From the NCBI GenBank assembly GCA_002719955.1, contig PBFW01000038.1, positions 1-35,303 on the forward strand: DNA of 35,303 nt. The letters are read 5' to 3'. This DNA is from Deltaproteobacteria bacterium. Its GTDB lineage: Bacteria > Myxococcota_A > UBA9160 > UBA4427. This document shows positions 8,556 to 17,206 of the stretch, in pieces (position 1 is the stretch's first letter; every line of letters starts with the position of its first letter). Under the pieces are notes generated by a model. The model had not been told where the DNA came from. It saw nothing but the letters and a program-made list of their open reading frames with translations, and did no database searches. The position numbers were made by a program, and so were the translations under genes.

Positions 8556-9272
8556 TCATCCCCATCGATCGGAACCCGACCGACTAATCCGCCCGAAGCG
8601 AGAGTCCCGTTGGGACAACGCCCCACCGTCGACCGGTCCGACTTCGACATCCATCAGGAAGATCCGACCGGCCTGAATATGGGTCATTTCGAGCAGCGCA
8701 TCCCGGATGCTAGCGACACGCTGACGCGCCAGTGAACGCCAGTCAGCATCCGCGATTTCGACCCGTGCGGCGAGCGCGCCAAGCGCGGCTTCGGTCCATG
8801 TCCGCGTCCGGGCGGATTCCGAACTCGGAGTCCCTGCCCCGATCGGCAAGATCCTGGACGCGCTCCCCGATCCGATCGCGATAGAGTTGTCCGAGCCGTT
8901 CGTCGGAATCGAGCAGGAGCGACGCGAGAAGATTCATCTGGCCGAACTCGTCAACCGTCGCAGAAACCCGCGGCCCCACCAGAACGACCTCTTCGAGCGC
9001 AACATCTGCGGACAAGAATTCCAGCAATCGGAGATCGAAGCCGACGAACTCGAGCCGCAGTCCGAAGGGATCGAAGGAAAGTTCATCGATTTTCGACGTG
9101 ACCCCGGTGTGTGCCTCAACGATCGAAACGAGTTCGAACTCGGCAATCGAAGGCACGGCGAAGTATCCCACCAGGAGATAGAGCACGAGGCTGACGACAA
9201 CACCGATCCCGAGGCGGCGCCACTTCGATCCGGGCTTCGGCGGGGGGATGCGGAAAGAAAGGCGTCGGGCAT
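8556..9272 (-). pseudogene. DUF748 (AsmA-like) envelope protein remnant: N- and C-termini joined, middle lost
   Basis: Intact DUF748 proteins are large (often about 1000 residues), inner-membrane-anchored and AsmA-related. Here the N-terminal anchor (VVVSLVLYLLVGYFAVPS) and the first family block (VTSKIDELSFDPFGLRLEF, then LVGPRVSATVDEFGQMNLL) run into a typical C-terminal block (DERLGQLYRDRIGERVQ) near 8915. A second frame then carries DADWRSLARQRVASIRDALL and GRIFLMDVEVGPVD, the family's usual C-terminus. There are three lesions. The N-terminal ATG at 9272 is one base out of frame with the anchor, and adding one C to the C6 run opposite 9242-9247 would fix it. The large core is missing. A further frameshift lies near 8790-8815. 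Confidence 0.75.
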
Positions 9273-9468
9273 GTTTGCGGCTTCCGGGAGGCTGCGGGAG
9301 ACCCGGCTCAACCCCTGAATCAGGGGCTCTGAGAGTGGCCTCGGCGGCTGCTATTCTCCCGGGGGCCAAAAAGAGACTCGGTGCCAGAGGGGGGGCAGGG
9401 GCTGGCGGCAATGTGCCGCACGATCCGCCTCGACAAGGGCGTCCATCGGCCAGGTGAATCAGCATCCC

Positions 9469-10302
9469 ATGAGCAACGACGACGCAGAACGCGAGCGAGC
9501 GGCCAGCCGAATGAGTGGCGCGACGCGGATCTTTGCCAAGGCCGAGCACGTCGCCTTCGTCGCGGCGCCCACGCCCGATGCCCAGGCCGCACTCGAGACG
9601 CTCGAGTCGCTTCACGCTTCGAAGCCACCCGCAGACGCCGATGTGATCGTCGCCCTCGGCGGTGATGGCTTCATGCTCCAGACGATCCACCGATTCATGG
9701 CCCATGGAAAGCCGATCTACGGAATGAACAGGGGCTCCGTGGGGTTCTTGATGAACCAGTATTCCACCGTGGATCTGCTCGACCGCATCCGAGGCGCCGA
9801 ATCCGCTCACCTGAACCCTTTGCGCATGGTCGCCCTGCTCAAGAGCGGAGCCCAAGTCGAACTGCAGGCGATGAACGAGGTCTCGATGCTCCGACAGACG
9901 CGACAGGCCGCCAAGCTCCGGGTCCTGATCGACGGCATCGCCCGACTCGATGAGATGGTCTGCGACGGCGTACTCGTGGCGACACCCGCTGGAAGCACCG
10001 CCTATAACCTTTCGGCCCACGGCCCCATCCTGCCGCTGGACGCGGGAGTCCTCGCCCTCACCCCGATCAGCGTCTTCCGCCCGCGTCGCTGGCGCGGTGC
10101 GCTGATCCCGCGCTCCGCCGAGATCCGGCTCGAGGTCCTGGAACCCGACAAACGACCGGTCAGTGCGGTGGCGGACTCGACCGAAGTCCGCGAGGTCATC
10201 GAGGTCCAGATCTCCGAGAATCGGGACATCGCGATCGAGGTGCTCTTCGAAGCGGGCCAGAGCCTCTCCGAGCGAAACCTCGCCGAACAATTCAGCCTCT
10301 GA
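9469..10302 (+). CDS. nadK: NAD kinase
   Basis: NadK phosphorylates NAD to NADP with ATP or polyphosphate in the cytoplasm. The diagnostic GGDG motif is at residues 64-67 ([10 protein letters not shown]), followed by [13 protein letters not shown], the NE pair in MNEVSM (136-140) and the [16 protein letters not shown] loop. The short N-terminus and [13 protein letters not shown] resemble the alpha-proteobacterial form. ATG 9469 is chosen; a GTG at 9454 would add five residues. Length of 277 residues is normal. It heads the nadK-hemJ-pqqB-pqqC-rsmC-like run, ten bases ahead of hemJ. Confidence 0.95.
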   Translation: MSNDDAERERAASRMSGATRIFAKAEHVAFVAAPTPDAQAALETLESLHASKPPADADVIVALGGDGFMLQTIHRFMAHGKPIYGMNRGSVGFLMNQYSTVDLLDRIRGAESAHLNPLRMVALLKSGAQVELQAMNEVSMLRQTRQAAKLRVLIDGIARLDEMVCDGVLVATPAGSTAYNLSAHGPILPLDAGVLALTPISVFRPRRWRGALIPRSAEIRLEVLEPDKRPVSAVADSTEVREVIEVQISENRDIAIEVLFEAGQSLSERNLAEQFSL

Positions 10303-10311
10303 GCTCCGCGA

Positions 10312-10770
10312 ATGACCGAAACCCTGCTCGTCGCCTACCCCTGGGTCAAAGCCCTCCACGTGATCGCCGTGATCTCCTGGATGGCGGGACTCCTCTACCT
10401 CCCCCGACTCTTCGTCTACCATTGCGAGGCCCCGGTCGGCAGTGCGCAATCCGAGACCTTTAAAGTGATGGAGGACAAGCTTTCCCGTCTGATCATGAGA
10501 CCCGCGATGATCGCGACCCTCGTATTCGGGCTCGTCTTGATCGCGATCCCGGGCACACCGGGACATTTCGTCCACGCGGGTTCCTGGCTCTGGCTGAAGC
10601 TCTTGCTCGTGGCGGGTCTGCTCGTGGCCCATCTCTTCATGACACGATGGCGCGACGATTTCGCGAATGATCGCAACCAACGGCCTCCACGTTTTTTTCG
10701 CATCATGAACGAGGTCCCGACCCTGTTGATGGTCGGCATCGTCCTCTGCGTGATCGTGAAACCCTTTTGA
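10312..10770 (+). CDS. hemJ: Protoporphyrinogen IX oxidase HemJ (UPF0093)
   Basis: HemJ is the membrane enzyme that oxidises protoporphyrinogen IX to protoporphyrin IX in many Gram-negative bacteria. The 152-residue protein has four predicted membrane helices and the family signatures ALHVIAVISWMAGLLYLPRL (conserved His16, a haem ligand in HemJ) and the C-terminal RIMNEVPTLLMVGIVLCVIVKPF region, which closely matches UPF0093. KVMEDKLSRLIMRPAM in the middle is also typical. It lies between nadK and pqqB. Haem and PQQ are both redox cofactors, but the link is probably only transcriptional. Confidence 0.93.
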   Translation: MTETLLVAYPWVKALHVIAVISWMAGLLYLPRLFVYHCEAPVGSAQSETFKVMEDKLSRLIMRPAMIATLVFGLVLIAIPGTPGHFVHAGSWLWLKLLLVAGLLVAHLFMTRWRDDFANDRNQRPPRFFRIMNEVPTLLMVGIVLCVIVKPF

Positions 10771-10833
10771 CCCCCCCGGTCCCCGGCCTTCGCCACGAGC
10801 CGACGGGACGCGACGAATGAGAGAGAAGACTCC

Positions 10834-11748
10834 ATGAAAATCCTGGTACTCGGATCCGGCGCCGGCGGCGGCTTCCCGCAATGGAATTGCAATTGCCCCA
10901 ACTGCAGCGGCCTGCGCGCGGGATCGATTCAAGCCTGCGCACGAACCCAGTCCTCGCTCGCGGTTTCCGATGGCAGTGCCGACTGGCTGCTCGTGAACGC
11001 CTCGCCGGACCTACGCGCGCAACTCCAGATCAGCCCGGTCTTCCAGCCCGGACGTGCGGTGCGCGACACGGCGATCGCCGCCGTTTTGCTCGTCGATGCC
11101 CAGGTCGACCACTCGACGGGACTGATGACCCTGCGCGAACACACCGGACGTCTGCCGGTCTATTGCACGCCCAGCGTCCACAGCGATCTCACTTCCGGCT
11201 ATCCGCTGCTCAGCGTGCTCGAGCATTATTGCGGAATCGACTGGCACCCCGTCGACGCGGTCGGCGGTGTCCCCTTCTCGATCCCCGAGATGCCCTCGAT
11301 CGAGATCATCGCGATCCCGCTGCCGAGCGAAGCCCCGCCCTACTCCCCACGCCGACACAAACCCGCACCGGACGACACGATCGGTGTGGGCTTTCTCGAT
11401 CGCGAGAGCGGACGGCGCCTTTTCTATGCACCGGGGCTGGGGGATTGGACGACGCCCGTGCTCGCCGAAGCCGAGCGAGCGGATTGCATCTTGCTCGACG
11501 GCACACTCTGGGAGAACGACGAACTCGTCGCCCGGGGAGCCTCGGACAAGACCGGCCAGGAGATGGGTCATCTCTCCCAGAATGGCGCGGGGGGCATCGT
11601 CGAGCGGCTCGTGCAGTTCAAAGGTCGCAAAATCCTGATTCACATCAATAACACCAACCCGATCCTCGACGAGAATTCTCCCGAGCGAAAACGCCTCACG
11701 GAAGTCGGGATCGAAGTCGCCTTTGACGGCATGGAGATCGAACTCTAG
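10834..11748 (+). CDS. pqqB: Pyrroloquinoline quinone biosynthesis protein PqqB
   Basis: PqqB is a metallo-beta-lactamase-fold protein of PQQ synthesis, reported to hydroxylate tyrosine in the precursor. The start MKILVLGSGAGGGFPQWNC and the Cys pattern CNCPNCSG (residues 19-26) are hallmark PqqB features. DAQVDHSTGLMTLRE carries the metal-binding Asp-His region. HINNTNPIL near the C-terminus is also diagnostic. Length of 304 residues is standard. A GAGAGAAG Shine-Dalgarno lies about six bases upstream. The stop is followed directly by the pqqC ATG, so the two are coupled. No pqqA-like 20-30 codon peptide gene is present in the 63-base gap upstream. Confidence 0.96.
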   Translation: MKILVLGSGAGGGFPQWNCNCPNCSGLRAGSIQACARTQSSLAVSDGSADWLLVNASPDLRAQLQISPVFQPGRAVRDTAIAAVLLVDAQVDHSTGLMTLREHTGRLPVYCTPSVHSDLTSGYPLLSVLEHYCGIDWHPVDAVGGVPFSIPEMPSIEIIAIPLPSEAPPYSPRRHKPAPDDTIGVGFLDRESGRRLFYAPGLGDWTTPVLAEAERADCILLDGTLWENDELVARGASDKTGQEMGHLSQNGAGGIVERLVQFKGRKILIHINNTNPILDENSPERKRLTEVGIEVAFDGMEIEL

Positions 11749-12507
11749 ATGGCGCCCAATTCTAAATCCGATTCAGCCGCACCCGAGAGCCGCGAGGACT
11801 TCGAAAAACGGCTACGAAAAATGGAGCGCCTGTACCATATCCATCACCCCTTCCATGTCGCGATGAACGAGGGCGGGCTCGATCCCGACGCGGTTCGCGG
11901 TTGGGTCGCCAATCGCTTCTACTACCAGATCCAGATCCCTCGCAAAGACGCCGCCATCATGTCGAATTGCCCCGACCAGGAGGTCAGACGGCACTGGATC
12001 CAGAGGATCCTCGACCACGATGGTCGCGAGGGGGAGGAGGGAGGAATCGAGGCCTGGATTCGACTCGGTCAAGCGGTCGGGCTCGAGCGTGAGGAGATCG
12101 TCGATCTGCGCCACGTGCTGCCGGGCGTGCGCTTCGCCGTGGACGCATATCTTCACTTCGCACAGACGGCCCCCTGGCAGGAATCAGCCGCGTCATCGCT
12201 CACCGAACTCTTCGCGCCCACGATTCACCAGAAACGTCTGGACAATTGGCCCGCTCTCTATCCCTGGATCGAGGAAGCGGGTTACGACTATTTCCAGCGC
12301 CGACTCGGCGAGGCGAGACGCGATGTCCAGCATGGTCTCAAAATCACGCTCGGCAGCTTCGAAACACGCGAGCAGCAGGATCGCGTGGTCGAGATCTTGC
12401 AGTTCAAGCTCGACATCCTGTGGACGATGCTCGATGCGATGTGGATGGCCTACGTCGAGAAGCGGCCTCCATACGCGGGTTGCCCCAGCGCCGACCCCTC
12501 CACATGA
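11749..12507 (+). CDS. pqqC: Pyrroloquinoline-quinone synthase PqqC
   Basis: PqqC is a cofactor-free oxidase that performs the last ring closure and eight-electron oxidation to PQQ. Signatures are [35 protein letters not shown] (residues about 53-71) with the conserved Arg/Tyr/Lys, and LDHDG. The region [21 protein letters not shown] holds active-site residues. Length of 252 residues matches the family. It starts directly after the pqqB stop and overlaps the next gene by an ATGA, so pqqB, pqqC and the methyltransferase are translationally coupled. Confidence 0.96.
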   Translation: MAPNSKSDSAAPESREDFEKRLRKMERLYHIHHPFHVAMNEGGLDPDAVRGWVANRFYYQIQIPRKDAAIMSNCPDQEVRRHWIQRILDHDGREGEEGGIEAWIRLGQAVGLEREEIVDLRHVLPGVRFAVDAYLHFAQTAPWQESAASSLTELFAPTIHQKRLDNWPALYPWIEEAGYDYFQRRLGEARRDVQHGLKITLGSFETREQQDRVVEILQFKLDILWTMLDAMWMAYVEKRPPYAGCPSADPST

Positions 12508-13625
12508 GTCCGCGAGAACGACGGCCCGAAGCTCTGGTTCTCGACCCCGGCGTCCTGCGTGAGGGACCGGTCTGCGAATTCGGCTCCGCCCTGGCAGTCG
12601 AGGCCCGGGGCGGAACGGTCATCACGCCCTGGCGTGATCGGTTCCGGGCGGCCGAAGCCGCCGAACTGAATGCCGCCTCCGATGCGCGCGATCTTTCGAC
12701 GGCCACGTTCCCCCAGGTGGTCGTCCATCTCCAGAAGAGCCGCGCGGCAACCTTCGAAGACCTCGCCCAGGCCTGGCGAATCCTCTCTCCCGGCGGCCAG
12801 CTGCTCCTCACCGGCACCAATCGTCTCGGCATCGTCTCGGCGGTCAAGCGTCTGGCGGCCCAACTCGATCAGTCGGGCATCGTGGTCAGCAATCGCGCGC
12901 GCGCACGCGCCGTTCGTTTCAAACGGGACGACGGCCCCGGCCCCGAAACGGAAATGACTCCACCCTTCGAAGCCCGTATCGACGCCATCGATGGCGCGCG
13001 CCACGAATTCACGGTCGAAACGAGACCGGGCGTATTCAGCGCGAAGAAACTCGATGCTGGGAGCGAGATGCTCCTCGACGCGCTCGCCCGCTTCGTCGGC
13101 TACAAGCCACCCAAGCGCGTCCTCGATCTCGGTTGCGGAACCGGCGTTCTCGGCCTCGCCGCAGCGATGCTCTACCCCGACGCGGAATTCCTGCTGGCGG
13201 ACGCGGACGCACGTGCCGTCGAATGTGCCCGCGCCAACATCGAGCGACTCGGGTTCGTGGATCGGATGCGCGCCCAATGGTGGGATGCCCGCGAAAAACC
13301 CCTCGACACGCGTTTCGATCTCGCGCTCGTGAATCCCCCTTTCCACTATCGCGGCCCGGACGTCGATCTCGGCCCCGCCCTCGCGATCTTCGACTCCCTC
13401 CCCGGCTGGCTCGGACGCAAGGGGCGCGCACTTCTGGTCGCGAACCGCACGCTCCCTTACGAAACGCCCCTCGAAAGGGTCGGCGTCCTCGACACCCTCC
13501 AATCGGCGCGTGGCTACAAACTGCTCTCGCTCAAGAGAAGCGCGCGTTCTTCGGGTTCGGGGGACCGCCACGCATCCGGCTCGAGATCCTCGGGCAGCTC
13601 GAGGGCCCTGAAGCGGTCGCGGTGA
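12504..13625 (+). CDS. RsmC/RlmG-like class I SAM methyltransferase
   Basis: This 373-residue protein has two halves, as RsmC does. The N-terminal half (about 1-150) is a degenerate methyltransferase-like domain ([34 protein letters not shown]). The C-terminal half holds the SAM site [16 protein letters not shown] (206-221), the acidic [15 protein letters not shown], and the catalytic [10 protein letters not shown] (275-284), the NPPF motif of N2-guanine rRNA methyltransferases. RsmC methylates G1207 of 16S rRNA; RlmG methylates G1835 of 23S, and I cannot decide between them. ATG 12504 overlaps the pqqC stop. After residue about 350 the sequence becomes low-complexity Ser/Arg and overlaps the rsuA-type gene by 112 bases, so the natural C-terminus may have been lost. 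Confidence 0.85.
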   Translation: MSPRERRPEALVLDPGVLREGPVCEFGSALAVEARGGTVITPWRDRFRAAEAAELNAASDARDLSTATFPQVVVHLQKSRAATFEDLAQAWRILSPGGQLLLTGTNRLGIVSAVKRLAAQLDQSGIVVSNRARARAVRFKRDDGPGPETEMTPPFEARIDAIDGARHEFTVETRPGVFSAKKLDAGSEMLLDALARFVGYKPPKRVLDLGCGTGVLGLAAAMLYPDAEFLLADADARAVECARANIERLGFVDRMRAQWWDAREKPLDTRFDLALVNPPFHYRGPDVDLGPALAIFDSLPGWLGRKGRALLVANRTLPYETPLERVGVLDTLQSARGYKLLSLKRSARSSGSGDRHASGSRSSGSSRALKRSR

Positions 13626-14233
13626 AGGCTCGCCACTTCGCCTCCCAACGCGCGAATCATGCGACGGACCTGATGGGTGCGTCCCTCGCGAAGCAGCATC
13701 GTCGCCCGTCTCTCGCGCTCGAGGACGAGCTGCGCCGGACGCGTCGGACGCGTCGGACGCGCCTCGGCGCCGAGCGGGATTCCGTTCAGGCATCGCTCGA
13801 CCGCGTCCCGGGCGAGGACGCCCTCGAAGGTGATCCTGTATCGCTTCGACACCTTTTACCTGGGATAGGTCAGACGGTGGACGAGATCCCCATCGGTCGT
13901 CAGCGCGCGGAGTCCCGAGGTCGCGCGATCGAGGCGACCCGCGATCTTGAGGGCGCACCGGCGCAGCGCCTCGTCGAAGAGGTCGAAGACCAGCGGCGTC
14001 TCCCGATCGTCTCGGCTACCGGAGAGCCCCGTCGGCTTGTGGAGGAGAAGAAGCATCTCTTCGGCGGGCGACGCGACGATCTCCTCGCCGCGCGTGACCC
14101 GCTCCGAGGTGATCCGGCACCCTGACTCGCGACACACCTCCGCATCGACCTGGACGGCGCCCCGGCGGATCAGGCCCCGCGCCTCCTTGCGGGAAGCCAG
14201 TCCCGTCCGTGCGAGGTAGGCGTCGAGACGCAT
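13514..14233 (-). pseudogene. RsuA/RluB-family pseudouridine synthase interrupted by an in-frame TAA
   Basis: The N-terminal part from ATG 14233 has an S4 RNA-binding domain (RLDAYLARTGLASRKEARGL, GAVQVDAEVC), the LLLLHKPTGLSGSR strand, and the catalytic Asp in AGRLDRATSGLRALTTDGDL. It ends at ...HRLTYPR followed by TAA (13856-13858). In the same frame the protein resumes at once with KVSKRYRITFEG, EGRTHQVRRMIRALGGEV and a normal C-terminus ending at 13514. Ignoring the one stop gives 239 codons, the usual length of RsuA-type enzymes, which isomerise uridine in rRNA. So the gene is either dead, read through, or made as two pieces; a GTG at 13852 lies two codons after the stop with AGG upstream. 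A 9-base repeat (Thr-Arg-Pro) sits in the C-terminal half. Confidence 0.82.
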
Positions 14234-14356
14234 TCCACGCGATTCAGTCGATTGCCGGAAAACCATGGGAGTCCGAGTCCATCCGAAGCGAAGGGCCTTC
14301 TCGTGGGCCCCTCGGATCTCACCCGCACAGCGCTTTCGGGAAGGGGGTTGGCCGAG

Positions 14357-14362
14357 TACAAT
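14357..14362 (+). promoter_or_regulatory. Possible -10 element upstream of lysC
   Basis: TACAAT matches the sigma-70 -10 at five of six positions, 98 bases before the lysC ATG, in the 226-base divergent gap with the rsuA-type gene. No convincing -35 is seen. Confidence 0.3.
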
Positions 14363-14422
14363 GCGCGCCCGATTTTCGCGACGATGGCCGGGGGCCAGGC
14401 GTGACGGAAACGACTGCGAGTT

Positions 14423-14438
14423 GCGCGCCGGTGCGCGC
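14423..14438 (+). promoter_or_regulatory. GC-only hairpin in the lysC leader
   Basis: GCGCGC-CGGT-GCGCGC forms a six-pair all-GC stem with a four-base loop, 22 bases before the lysC start. It is close enough to influence ribosome access to the GGAG at about 14439. It is not a lysine riboswitch, which would need well over 150 bases with conserved junctions. Function is inference. Confidence 0.3.
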
Positions 14439-14459
14439 GGAGTGGAATCGAGAGCGAGC

Positions 14460-15785
14460 ATGGGGATCCGAGTCAGCAAATTTGGCGGCAGCAGCGTGGC
14501 CGACGCCGACCAGATGCGAAAGGTCCGCGCCATCGTCAGAGCCGAGCCGGATCGACGCTTCGTCGTCCCCTCCGCCCCGGGCAAGCGATCACCCGCGGAC
14601 ATCAAGATCACCGACCTCCTCTACCGAACCCACGACGCGGTCGCGGCGGGCGAATCGATCGATTCCCTCTTCGGTCTGATCTCCGCGCGCTACCACGAGA
14701 TCGTCACGGACCTGGGGCTTTCCTTCGATCTCGACCTTGCCCTCGCAGAGGTCCACGATCGGATCCAGCAGGGCGCGGGCGCGGACTACGCGGCCAGTCG
14801 GGGCGAATATCTGTCGGGGCTCGTCATCGCAGAACTTCTCGATCGGCCGCTGATCGATCCCGCGACGATGATTCGCTTCGATGTGCACGGGCAATTTCTG
14901 CCCGAGGAAACTCAGGCAGCGGTTTCCGAGCGACTCGGAGAAGAGCCTTCCGGTGTCGTTCCGGGCTTCTATGGCGCCCTCCCCGATGGCTCGATCAAGA
15001 CCTTCTCGCGCGGCGGCAGCGACGTTACAGGGGCGATCGTGGCCCGTGGCGTCGGCGCCGCCGTCTACGAAAACTGGACCGATGTGCCCGGCTTGCTGAT
15101 GACCGACCCACGGGTCGTCGATTCCCCGCGTACCATCGAAGAACTCACCTATCGCGAACTGCGCGAACTCGCCTATATGGGGGCGACCGTGCTCCACGAC
15201 GAGGCCATCTTCCCGGTTCGCGAAGCGGGCATCCCCGTGCATATCCGCAATACCAATAATCCGGAAGCGGCGGGCACACGCATCTCCCGCGGTGGTCTCG
15301 AAGGATCCCCGACCGAGCGGATCACGGGCATCGCCGGCCGCAAGGATTTCACGATCCTCGCACTCGAGAAGACCTTGATGAATGCGGAGGTCGGCTTCGG
15401 ACGGCGCCTGCTCGGCGTCCTCGAGAAACACGGGATCAGCTGGGAACATATGCCGAGCGGGATCGACACACTCTCGATCGTGCTCAAGAGCGACGTCGTC
15501 GCGGGAAGGCTCGACGCGCTCGTCGAAGAAATCCAACTGGAATGCCGGCCGGATTCTCTCGAGGTCCAACCGGGCATGGCGTTGATCGCCACCGTCGGCC
15601 GGGGAATGACCCACGTGCCGGGTACGGCCGCGATGCTCTTCGGCGCGTTGGCGCAAGCCCGCATCAATATCCGCATGATCGATCAGGGCTCGAGCGAGCT
15701 GAACATCATCGTCGGGGTCGAGAACGACGATTTCGAGCGAACCGTTCGAACGATCTACGACGCGTTTGTCGTAGAGGACGACTGA
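14460..15785 (+). CDS. lysC: Aspartate kinase
   Basis: Aspartokinase phosphorylates aspartate, the first committed step towards lysine, threonine and methionine. The start MGIRVSKFGGSSVAD carries the KFGGSS substrate motif with Lys7. FSRGGSDVTGAIVARGV is the nucleotide-binding region, and YMGATVLHDEAIFPVREAGIP is typical of monofunctional aspartokinases. The C-terminal third (from about residue 290) has two ACT domains (MNAEVGFGRRLLGVLEKHGI, LIATVGRGMTHVPGTAAMLF), which bind amino-acid effectors, most likely lysine. Length of 441 residues fits the class of the Bacillus AK III type. ATG 14460 is chosen because the family motif begins at once; the frame stays open upstream to 14265. Only 16 bases separate its stop from the convergent DUF3237 gene. 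Confidence 0.95.
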   Translation: MGIRVSKFGGSSVADADQMRKVRAIVRAEPDRRFVVPSAPGKRSPADIKITDLLYRTHDAVAAGESIDSLFGLISARYHEIVTDLGLSFDLDLALAEVHDRIQQGAGADYAASRGEYLSGLVIAELLDRPLIDPATMIRFDVHGQFLPEETQAAVSERLGEEPSGVVPGFYGALPDGSIKTFSRGGSDVTGAIVARGVGAAVYENWTDVPGLLMTDPRVVDSPRTIEELTYRELRELAYMGATVLHDEAIFPVREAGIPVHIRNTNNPEAAGTRISRGGLEGSPTERITGIAGRKDFTILALEKTLMNAEVGFGRRLLGVLEKHGISWEHMPSGIDTLSIVLKSDVVAGRLDALVEEIQLECRPDSLEVQPGMALIATVGRGMTHVPGTAAMLFGALAQARINIRMIDQGSSELNIIVGVENDDFERTVRTIYDAFVVEDD

Positions 15786-15801
15786 GCCGCAGCGTCCCGG
15801 T

Positions 15802-16275
15802 TCAGAGCACCTCGAAGACCTCGTAGCGAATCCCCTCCTCGACGCGCTGCCCCCGGGCGATCGCAATGAGATGATTCATCCAATCGTAATCCCCGATCGG
15901 TGCCTCGAATTCGAAGCCGATCCGCAGATAATATTCACTCGGATCGACTCCGCCCTGCTCCCCCAATCTCGCCATCATCTCCGGCGCGATCTTCCATCGC
16001 CCCTTGTAGATCCCGTAGAGGATCGTTCCGTCGTCGGTCTCGAAACAGCATCGCCCATCCACGCGCAGCGTGCCGTCCGGCATGAAAAGCCCCCAATCTC
16101 CACCACTCGGCAGGATCCTTCCCCGCAGCCGCTCGCCTTCGAATCGGCCGCCACCGAGGTCGGCGATGATGCGAGTGCCCTTGGGTGTGACGCCGAGCGT
16201 GTTGATCCGACCGATTTCGAAATCGATGTCGAAAAGATGGCTGAGTGCGATCGGTTCGCGATCCGACACGATCAC
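15802..16275 (-). CDS. DUF3237 (UPF0311) domain protein
   Basis: The 157-residue protein matches the single-domain DUF3237 beta-barrel family. It has LSHLFDIDFEIGRINTLGVT, then RIIADLGGGRFEGERLRGRI, LPSGGDWGLFMPDGTLRVDG and YYLRIGFEFEAP, all in the family order. The biochemical role of the family is not established; it is often found near hydrolases and oxidoreductases of small-molecule catabolism. Its ATG overlaps the stop of the dienelactone hydrolase gene (ATGA), so the two are coupled and probably act together. Confidence 0.85.
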   Translation of the reverse strand: MIVSDREPIALSHLFDIDFEIGRINTLGVTPKGTRIIADLGGGRFEGERLRGRILPSGGDWGLFMPDGTLRVDGRCCFETDDGTILYGIYKGRWKIAPEMMARLGEQGGVDPSEYYLRIGFEFEAPIGDYDWMNHLIAIARGQRVEEGIRYEVFEVL

Positions 16276-17057
16276 GAGACCCGCAATCGTTCCGCGAAGA
16301 ACGACATCACGCGATCGAGGGCCTCCCGGGTCGGATGGCCCGCATCGTCGATAAGGTCCTTGGTGACGACGCTATGCGCGGAAGTCGGATTGCCATGGGG
16401 GTTGCCCTTCGAGGAATCGATCTCGATCCCTTCGAACCCCTCGCCCAACTCCGTGCGCAAAGTCTCGAAACGCTCCGGCGGGCACATCGGGTCCCCGGTG
16501 AAGCGGAGCCCCAGCACCTTGCACCCGCGCTTCGCCACCCGCTCCTTGATGATCGCGAGTTCCTCGTCCGAGATATGAAGCGCGGCTTTTCGTTTCGCTC
16601 CGAACGGGAAGGGCAGCGAGGGCTGGGACAGGACGGGCGCCATGACGGCCTCGTCGACCATCATGGCCAGGCCGAAATTGCCCGTCAAACACATGCCGAT
16701 ACAGCCGACGCCCGGGCCGCCGCACTCGGCGTGTGCCTGGCGGGCCAGGGCGCGCAGCCAATCGGTGATCGGGCTCGACGCTCGGGTGGCCAGAACGTGG
16801 AATTCCCGGGCGATGCAGGCCCGCGCCATCGAGGAGAGGACATAGCCATTCGAGAAGGGACGCCCCGCCTCCCCGATCAGGTCCGGCAGGTAGACGCGAT
16901 AGCCGTCCGCCACCAGTCGATCGGCGAATTCGATGACCGCATCATAGATCCCGGGGATCTCGTGCATCACCACGATCCCCGGCCCCTCGCCCCGAACGAA
17001 GACCCGTCGGCAGAGCCCATCGTGTTCAAAATCCGTTTCGTCGTATCGATCGAGCAT
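16272..17057 (-). CDS. Dienelactone hydrolase family protein
   Basis: This alpha/beta hydrolase has VMHEIPGIYDAVIEFADRLV near the N-terminus and the nucleophile elbow GCIGMCLTGNFGLAMM, where a Cys replaces the usual Ser as in dienelactone hydrolases. LGLRFTGDPMCPPERFETL carries the acid residue region, and a His lies in the C-terminal part (SAHSVV or GHPTREALDR). The ATG at 17057 (MLDRYDETDFEHDG) gives 261 residues, near the family norm; longer starts add an Arg-rich stretch not seen in relatives. A TATGCT lies just upstream, so the transcript may be nearly leaderless. The substrate is unknown. Coupled to the DUF3237 gene. Confidence 0.85.
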   Translation of the reverse strand: MLDRYDETDFEHDGLCRRVFVRGEGPGIVVMHEIPGIYDAVIEFADRLVADGYRVYLPDLIGEAGRPFSNGYVLSSMARACIAREFHVLATRASSPITDWLRALARQAHAECGGPGVGCIGMCLTGNFGLAMMVDEAVMAPVLSQPSLPFPFGAKRKAALHISDEELAIIKERVAKRGCKVLGLRFTGDPMCPPERFETLRTELGEGFEGIEIDSSKGNPHGNPTSAHSVVTKDLIDDAGHPTREALDRVMSFFAERLRVS

Positions 17058-17206
17058 CTGAAGAGCATAAACGATTGCGGCCCTGAGGCGCCTTCGACCG
17101 GGCGCCGCGGCGCTCCGGAGGGTCCGCCCATGGCGCCACACGCCTGTTTTCACAACCGGATGAAACCTTCGTGCGGATTCGGGAACTCGCCCCTATCCTC
17201 GCGTCC

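Noticed and set aside
10771..10833. pqqA peptide gene upstream of pqqB
   Set aside because: No short frame with the Glu-x-x-x-Tyr pattern of PqqA is present in this gap.
8743..10932. A 729-codon minus-strand open frame as one gene
   Set aside because: Most of it is antisense to nadK and hemJ, with a His/Asp-rich shadow composition. Only the last part (below about 9330) carries real DUF748 sequence.
12450..13958. A 502-codon minus-strand open frame
   Set aside because: It is antisense to the RsmC-like gene and out of frame with the rsuA-type gene; Arg/Glu/Gly-rich shadow composition.
14234..14459. Lysine riboswitch before lysC
   Set aside because: The conserved multi-stem core is not recognisable; only a single short GC hairpin is seen.
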